A stretch of 64,000 nt of DNA, taken from positions 124,001 to 188,000 of the forward strand of contig NZ_VJZZ01000012.1 of assembly GCF_009659535.1 (NCBI RefSeq), written 5' to 3'. Of the stretch, positions 1 to 8,577 are shown one piece after another. The position numbers were made by a program, and so were the translations under genes. The notes under the pieces are model-generated. The model saw only the letters and a program-made list of their open reading frames with translations, was not told the DNA's origin and ran no database searches. This DNA comes from Aggregicoccus sp. 17bor-14 (GTDB lineage Bacteria; Myxococcota; Myxococcia; Myxococcales; Myxococcaceae). How positions within the stretch are numbered: position 1 is the first letter of the stretch; every line of letters starts with the position of its first letter.

Positions 1-838
<838 letters not shown>

Positions 839-852
839 CTAGCAGCCGCTCA

Positions 853-1086
853 TCAGGGCGCCTCGTAGCTGCGCGGGCGCGAGTGCGCGAAATCCTTGGC
901 CGTGGGCTCGTGCCCCTTCTGGCCGTGGAACACGCAGGCGCGGCAGGTCCAGCCCTCCCAGCCCTTCTTCACCGCCACGTGCAGGCAGGTGTCGTAGCTG
1001 GGGCAGAAGAGGTTGCGCTCCTGGTGGACCGCCGCCTCGTCGCGCAGGGCGGCCGAGAGGGGACTGGGACAGGGAGTAGTGGACAC
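853..1086 (-). CDS. small Cys-containing hypothetical protein (77 aa)
   Basis: A 77-residue protein I cannot assign to a named family. It has a compact Cys/Trp-rich core: CPSYDTCLHVAVKKGWEGW followed by TCRACVFH. The C-x5-C and C-x2-C spacing suggests one metal (probably zinc) site, but that is inference. I chose the GTG at 1086 because GGAG lies 8 bases upstream (TCTGGAGAATTCCGTG); a longer version from 1122 would add 12 residues with no ribosome site. It lies about 150 bases downstream of the terminator of the structured RNA at 1235-1393 and 119 bases before pyrG, all on the minus strand, so it could share transcripts with either. It is cytosolic by absence of a signal or TM segment. Confidence 0.7.
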   Translation of the reverse strand: MSTTPCPSPLSAALRDEAAVHQERNLFCPSYDTCLHVAVKKGWEGWTCRACVFHGQKGHEPTAKDFAHSRPRSYEAP

Positions 1087-1234
1087 GGAATTCTCCAGAC
1101 GGAAAGAAGCGGGCCCCCCCACTCGTACCGGCCGCGACTGAACGCGGCCGTCACGGGTTCATTCCCGGGTGCCGGTGGCCCGGCGAGAGTGTGGGCAAAG
1201 AGCGGGGTGCAGCGGGAGGGGGAGGCTCGGACAT

Positions 1235-1285
1235 AAAAACGGGCCCGCTCCGCCTGCGTATCGCTACGCGAGAAGGAACGGGCCC
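1235..1285 (-). terminator. intrinsic terminator of the structured RNA
   Basis: An 11-bp stem is formed by GGGCCCGTTCC (1285-1275) and GGAGCGGGCCC (1251-1241), including one G-T pair. The loop contains a second small hairpin, GCGTA-GCGA-TACGC, with a GNRA-type tetraloop. The stem is followed by G and five T (1239-1235). This is the clearest intrinsic terminator in the window. Confidence 0.85.
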
Positions 1286-1323
1286 TTGCAGCTCTTTTGG
1301 CGTCAGCCTTCCGCTGGGCGGTC

Positions 1324-1374
1324 TTAGCGAACCGTGCCAGCGGAGGTGGACGCCTGACAGTTGCTATCGGTCAA
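1324..1374 (-). CDS. 16-aa micro-ORF with near-perfect ribosome site
   Basis: Translation from TTG at 1374 gives MTDSNCQASTSAGTVR and stops at TAA (1324-1326). GGAGG sits 7 bases before the TTG, as good a site as any in the window. The in-register ATG just upstream (ATG CCT TGA) would make only two residues. The peptide is polar, has one Cys, and has no membrane segment. The stop codon lies in the loop of a stable hairpin (1311-1343), and the first base of the start codon and the SD lie in another. That layout resembles leader peptides, but no run of a single amino-acid codon is present. Too short for family assignment; the strength of the signal is all in the translation site and RNA structure. 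Confidence 0.5.
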   Translation of the reverse strand: MTDSNCQASTSAGTVR

Positions 1375-1398
1375 GGCATCACCTCCTTTGCGGCCGCA

Positions 1399-1428
1399 TG
1401 TGTAACGGAGCGCGCCGCGCCGCGCCAA
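1399..1428 (-). promoter_or_regulatory. candidate sigma-70-type promoter for the structured RNA
   Basis: On the minus strand TTGGCG (1428-1423) and TACACA (1404-1399) are separated by 18 bases, placing a start near 1392-1394, just before the SD. The -35 and -10 boxes each match consensus at four or more positions in an otherwise GC-saturated region. Inference from sequence only. Confidence 0.45.
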
Positions 1429-1508
1429 TGAGTCGCGCGCGACCTGTGCGCCCGGCTACGCACAGGGCAGGCGGGCAGGCGTGCAGGGCGGTGTAGGTGG
1501 ATGGGCGC

Positions 1509-3272
1509 TCAGGCCGCGACGAACTGGCGCTCGACGAGGCGGCGGTAGAGCCCGTCCTCGGCCATGAGGCTCTGGTGGCTGCCGCTCTGCACCACGCGGC
1601 CCTTCTCCAGGACGAGCACGCGGTGGGCGCCGGCCACGGTGGAGAGGCGGTGGGCGATGATCAGCGTGGTGCGCCCACGCATCAGGTGGTCGAGCGCGTC
1701 CTTCACCAGGTGCTCGCTCTCGGCGTCCAGGGCGCTCGTCGCCTCGTCCAGGACGAGCAGGCGCGGGTCCTTGAGCACCGCGCGCGCAATGGCCACGCGC
1801 TGCTTCTGCCCGCCCGACAGCTGCACGCCGCGTTCGCCCACGCGCGTCTCGTAGCCCTGCGGGAAGTGGCTGATGAACTCGTGCGCATGCGCGGCGCGCG
1901 CGGCCGCCTCCACCTCCGCGTCGCTCGCGCCGGGGCGCCCGTAGCGGATGTTCTCCGCGAGGCTCGCGCTGAAGAGCAGCGGCTCCTGCGCGACGATGCC
2001 CAGCTGCCCGCGCAGCCACGCGGGGTCGAGCTGCGCGAGGGGCCGGCCGTCCAGCAGGAGGCGGCCGCCCTGCGGGTCGTAGAGGCGCGCGAGCAGCGCC
2101 GCGAGCGTGCTCTTGCCCGCGCCCGAGGGGCCCACCACCGCCACGACCTCTCCGGGCGCAAGCGAGAGCGACACGTCCTGCAGCACGGGGGCCGCGGGGC
2201 GCGAGGGGTAGGCGAAGCGCACGCGCTCGAACTCCACCCGGCCCTCCACGCGGGAGGGGCGCTCGCCGCCGCCGGGAGGAATGGCCGGCGTGCGGTCCAC
2301 CAGCTCGAAGACGCGCTCGGCCGCGCCGCTCGCGCGCATGAAGTCTGCCCACAGGTCCGCGAGCGCGCCGAGCGAGAAGGCGACGAGCAGCGAGTACACG
2401 AGGAAGGAGGTGAGGCCGCCCACGCTCAGGCGCCCGTCCACCACGAGCCGCCCGCCGTACCAGAGCACGATGGCCGCCGCCGCGTAGCCGCCGAAGGAGG
2501 CCGCCCCGAGGAAGGTGGCGGACTGGCGCGCGCGCCGCCGTGCGAGCTCGTAGGCGTGCTCCACGCGCGCCCCGTAGCGCGCCACCTCCGCCGGCTCCGC
2601 CGCGAAGGCGCGCACCGTGCGGATGCCGGCGAGGCCCTCTTCTGCCACCTCGTTCGCACTCGCGAGCGCGTCCTGCACCTCCTTGGAGAGCCGGCGCACG
2701 CGCCGGCCGTAGGTGACCGCGCCCACCGCCACCGCCGGCACGATGGCGAGCATCAGGAGCGTGAGCACGGGCGAGGTGTAGAAGAGCAGCGCGACGGCGC
2801 CCACGGCCGTGGCCGCGTTGCGCAGGCCCATGCTGATGTTCGTGGACACCGTGCTCTGCAGCACCGCGGTATCGCTCGCGAGCCGGCTCGTGAGCTCACC
2901 GGTGCGCCGCTCGTCGAAGAAGGCCACCTCCTGGGACATGAGGCTCGCGAACAGCCTCTGGCGCAGCCGCGTGACGACGCGCTCTCCCGCCGTGTTGAAG
3001 AGGTAGGCGCGCAGGGCCACCGCCACCGCCTGCACCGCGAAGATGAGCGCCATGCCGAGCGCCGCGCGGTCGATGAGCTGGCGGCTGCGCGCCCCGAGCG
3101 CCTCGTCGATGATGAGCTTCATCGCCTGCGGGTAGAGCAGGCTCATCCCGCTGCCGATGACCAGGAACAGCGTTCCCCAGAGCAGCCGCCGGCGCTCGGG
3201 GCGCGCGAGCGAGAGGAGGCGGGCGAGCGTGGCGCGCGAGGGCGGGCGGGGGCGGGCGGGGGTTTCGGTCAC
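1509..3272 (-). CDS. ABC exporter, fused membrane and ATPase domains (MsbA/BmrA type)
   Basis: A 587-residue half-transporter that should dimerise in the inner membrane and export a lipid or hydrophobic compound. The N-terminal half is a six-helix ABC membrane domain (about residues 15-310), with FDERRTGELTSRLASD typical of type IV exporters. The C-terminal ATPase has Walker A GPSGAGKST (about 382), signature LSGGQKQR (about 485), Walker B LLVLDEATSALD (about 504) and the switch His in IIAHRLST. The reading frame stays open far upstream into the divergent reductase gene; I chose GTG at 3272 because it gives family length and avoids that overlap, although no strong SD is visible. Substrate unknown. 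Confidence 0.9.
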   Translation of the reverse strand: MTETPARPRPPSRATLARLLSLARPERRRLLWGTLFLVIGSGMSLLYPQAMKLIIDEALGARSRQLIDRAALGMALIFAVQAVAVALRAYLFNTAGERVVTRLRQRLFASLMSQEVAFFDERRTGELTSRLASDTAVLQSTVSTNISMGLRNAATAVGAVALLFYTSPVLTLLMLAIVPAVAVGAVTYGRRVRRLSKEVQDALASANEVAEEGLAGIRTVRAFAAEPAEVARYGARVEHAYELARRRARQSATFLGAASFGGYAAAAIVLWYGGRLVVDGRLSVGGLTSFLVYSLLVAFSLGALADLWADFMRASGAAERVFELVDRTPAIPPGGGERPSRVEGRVEFERVRFAYPSRPAAPVLQDVSLSLAPGEVVAVVGPSGAGKSTLAALLARLYDPQGGRLLLDGRPLAQLDPAWLRGQLGIVAQEPLLFSASLAENIRYGRPGASDAEVEAAARAAHAHEFISHFPQGYETRVGERGVQLSGGQKQRVAIARAVLKDPRLLVLDEATSALDAESEHLVKDALDHLMRGRTTLIIAHRLSTVAGAHRVLVLEKGRVVQSGSHQSLMAEDGLYRRLVERQFVAA

Positions 3273-3372
3273 GGCCGGGGGTGTAACGCGAAGCGGGCGG
3301 GCGTGCAGCGCGGCCGCGTGTGAAGAAGTGCGGAGCGCTGCGCAGCTTGAGGCGCACACGGGAGGTTTGGCG

Positions 3373-4218
3373 ATGCAGATGCGCGCGTGGGGCCGCACGG
3401 GACTCGAGGTCCCGGTGCTGGGGCAGGGCACCTGGCAGATGGAGGAGGACGACCGCGCGGGCTGCATCCGCGCGCTGCAGGCGGGACTCGACGCGGGCCT
3501 CACCCACGTGGACACCGCGGAGCTGTACGGCCACGGCGAGGTCGAGAGCCTGGTGGGCGAGGCGCTCGCCGGCAGGCGCGACGCGGTGTTCCTCGTCTCC
3601 AAGGTGCTGCCCTCCAACGCAAGCTACGAGGGCACGCTTCGCGCCTGCGAGAAGAGCCTCAAGCGGCTGCGCACCGACCGGCTCGACGGCTACCTGCTGC
3701 ACTGGCCCGGCTCGCACCCGCTCGAGGACACCGTGCGCGCCTTCGAGAAGCTGCAGCAGGACGGCAAGGTGCGCAGCTGGGGCGTGAGCAACTTCGACGT
3801 GCCCGAGCTCGAGCAGCTGCTGCGCCTCGCGGGGCCCGGGCGCATCGCGTGCAACCAGGTGCTCTACCACCTGCTCGAGCGGCGCATCGAGCACGCGGTG
3901 GTGCCGTGGTGCGAGGCGCACGGCGTCGCCGTGGTGGCCTACAGCCCCTTCGGCAGCGGGCAGTTTCCGAAGGCGACGTCCAAGGGCGGGAAGGTGCTCG
4001 CGGAGATTGCCAAGGCCCACGGCGCGAGCGAGCGGCAGGTGGCGCTCGCGTTCCTCGTGCGCAGGCCCTCGGTGCTCGCGATTCCCAAGTCGAGCAAGGC
4101 CGAGCGCGTGCGGGAGAATGCGAAGGCGGCGGAGGTGCGGCTCTCGGACGCGGAGCTCGCGCGGCTCGATGCGGCGTTCCCCGTGGGCGAGGACACGGGG
4201 GAGCTGCCGGTGCTCTGA
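3373..4218 (+). CDS. aldo/keto reductase
   Basis: A 281-residue cytosolic NADPH-dependent oxidoreductase of the AKR superfamily (TIM barrel). The catalytic tetrad is in place: D47 and Y52 (HVDTAELYGHGE), K77 (LVSKVLP) and H110 (YLLHWPG). The cofactor-binding end shows IPKSSKAERVREN. The ATG at 3373 is preceded by GGAGG with 7 bases spacing, which fixes the start; a frame open from 3157 would run into the divergent ABC gene. The substrate cannot be deduced. It converges on kdsB, with a palindromic repeat element between the two stops. Confidence 0.93.
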   Translation: MQMRAWGRTGLEVPVLGQGTWQMEEDDRAGCIRALQAGLDAGLTHVDTAELYGHGEVESLVGEALAGRRDAVFLVSKVLPSNASYEGTLRACEKSLKRLRTDRLDGYLLHWPGSHPLEDTVRAFEKLQQDGKVRSWGVSNFDVPELEQLLRLAGPGRIACNQVLYHLLERRIEHAVVPWCEAHGVAVVAYSPFGSGQFPKATSKGGKVLAEIAKAHGASERQVALAFLVRRPSVLAIPKSSKAERVRENAKAAEVRLSDAELARLDAAFPVGEDTGELPVL

Positions 4219-4240
4219 GGGACACGGTGGGGCGGGCACG

Positions 4241-4283
4241 TCCCTCACCCCGACCCTCTCCCAGAGGGAGAGGGAGGACACGG
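4241..4283 (-). repeat. intergenic palindromic repeat element, copy 1
   Basis: A 43-base sequence identical to the copy at 11926-11968 and nearly identical to that at 21808-21849. The core is a perfect 9-bp inverted repeat, CCCTCTCCC and GGGAGAGGG (4254-4262 and 4266-4274), with a 3-base loop. It abuts the stop codon of kdsB (4284) with no gap and fills the space between two convergent genes, so it may end transcription from both sides. No T tract follows on either strand. Confidence 0.85.
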
Positions 4284-5015
4284 TCAGCGCAGTAACACTT
4301 CGACCTTGGCGACGTCCTCCGGCACGTCCACCGCGACGGTGTGGCCCTGCACCTGGCCGCAGCGGATGCGGATGCCGTGCTCGAGCGCGCGCAGCTGCTC
4401 GAGCTTCTCGGCGCGCTCGAGCGGGGTCTCGGTCAGCGCCGCGAGCCGCAGCAGCGTGTCGCGCCGGTAGCCGTAGAGCCCCAGGTGCGCCCAGCGGCGC
4501 ACGCTGCCCACGTCCGCCGCCTCGCGCACGAAGGGCAGCGTCGCGCGGCTGAAGTAGAGCGCGTCGCCGTCGAGCGCGAGCACCGCCTTCACCACGTTGG
4601 GGCTCACCGCGTCCGCGGCCTCGAGCGGCCGCACCAGCGTGGCCATCTGCACGTCCGCGTCCTCGAAGAGCCCCGCGAGCGTGCGCAGCGAGGCCGGGTC
4701 CACGAGCGGCTCGTCGCCCTGCACGTTCACCCACACGTCCACGTCTGGTCGCCCGCGCGCGACCTCCGCCACCCGGTCCGTGCCCGTGGGGCACGCGGGG
4801 CTGGTCATCACCGCGCGCCCGCCGAAGCCCTGCACCGCGTCCGCGATGCGCGCGTCGTCCGTGGCCACCAGTACCTCCGTGAAGCAGCCCGCCTCCTGGC
4901 AGCGCGTCCACACGTGCTGGATCATCGGGCGCCCGCCGATGAGGGTGAGCGGCTTGCCCGGAAAGCGGGTGCTCGCGTAGCGGGCGGGAATCACGGCGAC
5001 GGTGGAGGAGCCCAT
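4284..5015 (-). CDS. kdsB: 3-deoxy-manno-octulosonate cytidylyltransferase (CMP-KDO synthetase)
   Basis: Activates KDO with CTP to CMP-KDO for lipopolysaccharide inner-core synthesis in the cytosol. At 243 residues it has the usual length. The nucleotide-binding loop VIPARYASTRFPGKPL is at residues 8-23, with VLVATDD, GTDRVAEV, VNVQGDEPLV, YFSRATLPF and HLGLYGYRRDTLL all in the expected order. The ATG at 5015 has GGAGG three bases upstream, slightly close. It is divergent from wecB with 94 bases between starts. It uses CTP, the product of pyrG nearby on the same strand, but the two genes are separated by other units here. Confidence 0.96.
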   Translation of the reverse strand: MGSSTVAVIPARYASTRFPGKPLTLIGGRPMIQHVWTRCQEAGCFTEVLVATDDARIADAVQGFGGRAVMTSPACPTGTDRVAEVARGRPDVDVWVNVQGDEPLVDPASLRTLAGLFEDADVQMATLVRPLEAADAVSPNVVKAVLALDGDALYFSRATLPFVREAADVGSVRRWAHLGLYGYRRDTLLRLAALTETPLERAEKLEQLRALEHGIRIRCGQVQGHTVAVDVPEDVAKVEVLLR

Positions 5016-5109
5016 GATCCTCCGCCTCTATCAAATTCAGGACGCTCGGGGGGCCCTCGACGCGCGCCCCCTAGGCAGCCGCGGGGGCGTGCCTACCTTC
5101 GGTCTCGCC

Positions 5110-6240
5110 ATGAAGAAGGTCCTCCACATCGTCGGCGCGCGCCCCAACTTCATGAAGGTGGCGCCCATCTACAAGGCCATTGCAGCGCGTGGCCTCCTCA
5201 CCCAGGTCCTCGTGCACACGGGGCAGCACTACGACGTGAAGATGAGTGACGTCTTCTTCACGGACCTGGGGCTGCCCGCGCCGCACATCCACCTGAACAT
5301 CGGCTCGGGCAGCCACGCCGAGCAGACGGCGCGCGTGATGATGGCGCTGGAGAAGGTGTGCCTCGAGGAGAGGCCCGACCTCGTCTCCGTGGTGGGCGAC
5401 GTCAACTCCACCGTGGCGGCCGCGCTGGTGACGAGCAAGCTGCACATCCCGCTCGCCCACGTGGAGGCGGGGCTGCGCAGCGGCGATCGGCGCATGCCGG
5501 AGGAGATCAACCGCCTGGTGGTGGACCGCATCGCGGACCTGCTGCTCACGCCGAGCCCCGACGGGGACGAGAACCTCCTCAAGGAGGGCGTGGAGAAGAG
5601 CCGCATCCACTTCGTGGGCAACGTGATGATCGACTCCCTGCTGCAGAGCCGGGAGGCGGCCCTGCGGCTTCCGACGCTCTCGGGGCTGGGCCTCACCGCG
5701 GGCCAGTACGGCGTGTGCACGCTGCACCGCGCCTCCAACGTGGACGACGTGAAGACGCTCAGCGGGCTGCTGGGCGCGCTCGCCTTCGTGAGCCACCGGC
5801 TGCCCATCGTCTTCCCCGTGCACCCGCGCACCCGCAAGATGATTGCCGAGGGGGGCCTGTCGGCCCTGCTGGAGGCGGCGCCGGGCCTGAAGCTCGTGGA
5901 GCCCCTGGGCTACCTGGACTTCCTGTGCCTCACCTCCCAGGCGCGCCTCATCCTCACCGACTCCGGCGGCCTGCAGGAGGAGAGCACGGCGCTGGGCGTG
6001 CCCTGCCTCACCCTGCGCGAGAACACCGAGCGCCCCATCACCGTGGACGTGGGGACGAACCTCGTCGTCGGCGTGGACCCCGAGCGCGTGAAGACGGAGG
6101 CGCTGCGCATCCTCGATGGCCAGGGCAAGAAGGGCCGCATCCCGGAGAAGTGGGACGGCAAGAGCGCCGAGCGCATCGCGGACATCTACGCCGGGTTCCT
6201 CGGGGTCTCGGCGCCGGTGCCGCTCGCGGCCATCGGCTGA
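5110..6240 (+). CDS. wecB: non-hydrolysing UDP-N-acetylglucosamine 2-epimerase
   Basis: Interconverts UDP-GlcNAc and UDP-ManNAc in the cytosol, feeding surface polysaccharide synthesis. The 376-residue protein starts MKKVLHIVGARPNFMKVAPI. Conserved active-site blocks are present: GDVNST (D97), HVEAGLRS (E119), EEINR (E131), TLHRASN, HPRTR, DSGGLQEES and NTERP. The frame is open further upstream, but the ATG at 5110 matches the family N-terminus exactly; no clear SD precedes it. It is divergent from kdsB, and both serve envelope sugar metabolism. Confidence 0.95.
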   Translation: MKKVLHIVGARPNFMKVAPIYKAIAARGLLTQVLVHTGQHYDVKMSDVFFTDLGLPAPHIHLNIGSGSHAEQTARVMMALEKVCLEERPDLVSVVGDVNSTVAAALVTSKLHIPLAHVEAGLRSGDRRMPEEINRLVVDRIADLLLTPSPDGDENLLKEGVEKSRIHFVGNVMIDSLLQSREAALRLPTLSGLGLTAGQYGVCTLHRASNVDDVKTLSGLLGALAFVSHRLPIVFPVHPRTRKMIAEGGLSALLEAAPGLKLVEPLGYLDFLCLTSQARLILTDSGGLQEESTALGVPCLTLRENTERPITVDVGTNLVVGVDPERVKTEALRILDGQGKKGRIPEKWDGKSAERIADIYAGFLGVSAPVPLAAIG

Positions 6241-6482
6241 CGGCGCGGGCCCCCGCGAGAGCGGCACTCCAGGCGGCGCCCACCCGGCGGAAGGGGGGCG
6301 CCGTCGTCGCGTGCGGGGTGCGTCGCGCCGGACCCTGACCCACGGGTGGGACGCGCTGCCCTGCACCCGACGCTCTCCCGCGACTTCGGGGGCATGGCCC
6401 GGAAGGCTCCCCGCACCCACCTCTGCTCGGCAGTGAGGTGGACTGCAAGGCGGGGCAGGGCGAGCCTCGCCGGGGGGAGTAC

Positions 6483-6926
6483 ATGCAGGGGACCTTCCTG
6501 GGAGAAGCGGGACCGCTGCTCGCGGCCGAGGGCGTCGAGCGCGCCGAAGAGGAGGAGGGGGCAGGGCTGCACGCCTACCTCACGGCGTACGCGGCCGGGG
6601 CGCGCAACGTGGCCGTGACGTCGGCGGAGCCGCAGCAGGTGCTGCAGCGGCTGCAGGGGGCGCTCGAGGACCGGCTCGCGCTGCTGGGCCCCCCGGGGCG
6701 CGCCGCGGCGCCGCTCTACGTGGAGCTGGAGGAGCTGCCGCACCACTACCTGCGCGTGGACTTCGAGCTGCAGCTGGTGGAGCACGTGCCGTGGGTGTCC
6801 GACCCGCGCCGCTACGCGTTGAGGCTCCCGGTGGCCGACGTGCTCCCGGTGCTCGACGGCATCGTGGCGTGGGACGACCTGCTGAGCTCGCTGCGCCAGC
6901 GCCTGGGCGCACCGCCCCTGCGCTGA
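6483..6926 (+). CDS. hypothetical protein (147 aa)
   Basis: A 147-residue soluble protein I do not recognise. It has no signal peptide, TM segment or clear motif. The C-terminal half (LRVDFELQLVEHVPWVSDPRRYALRLPVADVLPVLDGIVAWDDLLSSLRQRLG) alternates strands and helices and looks like a folded alpha/beta domain. The ATG at 6483 has GGGGAG about 5 bases upstream; a GTG at 6438 would add 15 residues with no ribosome site. It is followed 27 bases later by the RluA-type gene on the same strand, so the two may be cotranscribed. The 242 bases before it contain only a weak GC hairpin (GGCGCCC/GGGCGCC near 6274-6300). Confidence 0.65.
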   Translation: MQGTFLGEAGPLLAAEGVERAEEEEGAGLHAYLTAYAAGARNVAVTSAEPQQVLQRLQGALEDRLALLGPPGRAAAPLYVELEELPHHYLRVDFELQLVEHVPWVSDPRRYALRLPVADVLPVLDGIVAWDDLLSSLRQRLGAPPLR

Positions 6927-6953
6927 GCAGAGGTGCTAGAGCAGGGGCGCGCC

Positions 6954-7910
6954 ATGGAAGACGACGCCCGCTACGTGGACATCCCCTTCGTCGTCGAGCC
7001 GAACTACGCCGGCTGGCGGCTCGACGACTACCTGCTGGAGAAGCTTCGCCGCATCCCGCGCGAGCGCCTGCACGGCGTCATCCGCCGGGGCGTGCGCGGA
7101 GCGCGGCCCCTCAAGCCCTCCACGCTGCTCGTCCCCGGGCTCGCCTTCCACCTGCGCCGCCGCGCGAGCGAGGAGCCCGAGGTCCCCACCGACCTGCGCG
7201 TGGTGCACGAGGACGCGTGGCTGCTGGTGCTCGACAAGCCCGCGGGGCTGCCCGTGCACCCCACCGCGCGCTACCACCGCGGCACCCTGGTGTCGCTGCT
7301 GCGCGAGCGCTTCGGGCTCGCCTACGCGGAGCCCGTGCACCGGCTGGACCGCGAGACGAGCGGCCTGGTGGTGTGCGGCCGCACCACCGAGGCCTGCCGC
7401 GTGCTCGGCCGGCTCTTCGTCAGCCGCGACGTGCACAAGGAGTACCTCGCGGTGTGCGAGGGCCACCCGCCCCGGGACGCCTTCGAGGTGGACGCGCCCA
7501 TCGCCGAGGGCACCGAGCAGGTGCGCATCGCGGTGCGCATCGACCCGGCGGTGGGCAAGGAGAGCCACACCCACTTCGAGGTGCTGCGCCGCTTCACCCG
7601 CGCAGGCGCGCCCTTCGCGCTGCTGCGCTGCCGCCCGCGCACCGGGCGCCAGCACCAGATCCGCGTGCACCTGCAGCACGCGGGCTTCCCGCTCGTGGGC
7701 GACAAGATGTACGGCCCGGACCCCGGCTACTTCGACCGCTTCAGCCGCCACTGCCTCGAGCCCGAGGCCTGGGAGCGCCTGCGCCTGCCCCGCCACGCGC
7801 TGCACGCCTGGCGCATCGCGTTTCCCCACCCGGAGCACGGCCGGACGGTGCACTTCGAGGCGCCCCTGCCCGCGGACCTGCAGGGCTTCATGGGGGACGC
7901 CGCTCCGTGA
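6954..7910 (+). CDS. RluA-family RNA pseudouridine synthase
   Basis: Converts uridine to pseudouridine in rRNA or tRNA. The N-terminal 60 residues (GWRLDDYLLEKLRRIPRERL) resemble an S4-type RNA-binding segment. The catalytic motif HRLDRETSG places the essential Asp at about residue 132, and RTGRQHQIRVHLQHAGFPLVGDKMYG is the second conserved block. The 318-residue length fits the family. I chose ATG at 6954 over 6933 because the extra residues (MLEQGRA) are not typical. Which RNA position it modifies cannot be told; RluA, RluC and RluD types share these motifs. Confidence 0.92.
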   Translation: MEDDARYVDIPFVVEPNYAGWRLDDYLLEKLRRIPRERLHGVIRRGVRGARPLKPSTLLVPGLAFHLRRRASEEPEVPTDLRVVHEDAWLLVLDKPAGLPVHPTARYHRGTLVSLLRERFGLAYAEPVHRLDRETSGLVVCGRTTEACRVLGRLFVSRDVHKEYLAVCEGHPPRDAFEVDAPIAEGTEQVRIAVRIDPAVGKESHTHFEVLRRFTRAGAPFALLRCRPRTGRQHQIRVHLQHAGFPLVGDKMYGPDPGYFDRFSRHCLEPEAWERLRLPRHALHAWRIAFPHPEHGRTVHFEAPLPADLQGFMGDAAP

Positions 7911-7935
7911 CTCAGCGCGTGCGGTAGACGCCCAC

Positions 7936-8568
7936 TCACCCGGGACGGTGCTCGAGCGCGAGCCGGACGGCGAGGCCGCCCAACACGCTGCCCATCAGGT
8001 AGCGCTGCACCCGTACCCACGAGGGGCGCGTCTGGAACCAGCCCGCCACGGTACCGGCGCTCCACACGATGAGCGTGTTGACCGTGGCGCTGACGGCAAT
8101 CTGCGTGCTGCCGAGCACGAGGCTCTGCGCGAAGATGCCGCCGCGCCCCGCGTCGATGAACTGCGGCAGCAGCGAGAGGTAGAGGACCGCGACCTTGGGG
8201 TTCAGGAGGCTGGTGAGCAGCCCCATGCCGAAGAGCCTCCGGGGCGCGTCGATGGACAGCTGCTGCGGGGCGAAGACGGTCCCGCTCCCACGCACCGCCT
8301 TCACCGCGAGGAAGAGGAGGTACGCCGCACCCGCGAGCTTCAGCGCCTCGTATCCGTAGGGCACGGCGAGCAGCACGGCCGTGATGCCCAGCGCCGCCGC
8401 GAAGAGGTAGAACACGAAGCCCAGGACGATCCCCGCGAGCGAGACCAGTCCCGCCCGCCGCCCCTGGGTCACCGAGCGCGAGACGAGGTACAGCATGTTG
8501 GGGCCGGGCGTGCACACCATGCCCAGCGCGACGAGGGCGAAGCCCACCCAGCGCTCCCACGAGACCAT
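7936..8568 (-). CDS. LysE/RhtB-family exporter
   Basis: A 210-residue inner-membrane protein with five to six hydrophobic helices. The diagnostic family start is intact: GMVCTPGPNMLYLVSRSVTQGRRAGL, followed by GFVFYLFAAALGI, and MGLLTSLLNPKVAVLYLSLLPQF in the second half. Family members export amino acids such as threonine, homoserine or lysine using proton motive force. It lies 9 bases downstream of the EamA-type transporter gene on the same strand, so a two-exporter operon is likely, probably controlled by the divergent MocR regulator. Confidence 0.92.
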   Translation of the reverse strand: MVSWERWVGFALVALGMVCTPGPNMLYLVSRSVTQGRRAGLVSLAGIVLGFVFYLFAAALGITAVLLAVPYGYEALKLAGAAYLLFLAVKAVRGSGTVFAPQQLSIDAPRRLFGMGLLTSLLNPKVAVLYLSLLPQFIDAGRGGIFAQSLVLGSTQIAVSATVNTLIVWSAGTVAGWFQTRPSWVRVQRYLMGSVLGGLAVRLALEHRPG

Positions 8569-8577
8569 GGTCGCTCC

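Larger units (their letters stand above)
1235..1393 (-). ncRNA. compact structured RNA with SD, 16-codon ORF and intrinsic terminator
   Basis: Reading the minus strand, this unit has a promoter-like sequence (1399-1428) and then AAAGGAGGTGAT (1389-1378), exactly complementary to the last 12 bases of a canonical 16S rRNA. A 16-codon ORF, two hairpins and a terminator follow. Hairpin 1 pairs 1386-1374 with 1355-1342 (13 pairs, one bulged C) and buries the SD and the first base of the TTG start. Hairpin 2 spans 1343-1311. Hairpin 3 is the terminator. Hairpins 1 and 2 compete for two bases, so a switch is possible. Within the gene-poor stretch 1087-1508, the flanks (1087-1234 and 1431-1508) show nothing I can name. 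Whether the RNA acts as an sRNA, a peptide mRNA or an attenuator of the downstream Cys-protein gene is open. Confidence 0.6.

Noticed and set aside
1324-1345. Sigma-54-like sequence TGGCACGGTTCGC on the minus strand
   Set aside because: The GG and GC elements are two bases too close for a -24/-12 promoter, and the sequence is explained by the hairpin and ORF end.
1378-1392. ATCACCTCCTTT on the plus strand as a 16S rRNA 3'-end fragment
   Set aside because: The match stops at about 12 bases and no upstream 16S sequence is present; it is the complement of an extended SD on the minus strand.
4236-4283. Short peptides of the type SLTPTLSQRERED read from the repeat element
   Set aside because: The peptide arises whenever a frame crosses the palindromic element; it recurs at 11926 and 21808 and is a repeat artefact.
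5016-5109. A/T patch TCTATCAAATTCAG between kdsB and wecB as a divergent promoter
   Set aside because: A -10-like sequence can be drawn on either strand, but no matching -35 element at 16-18 bases could be found, so it was not listed as a promoter.
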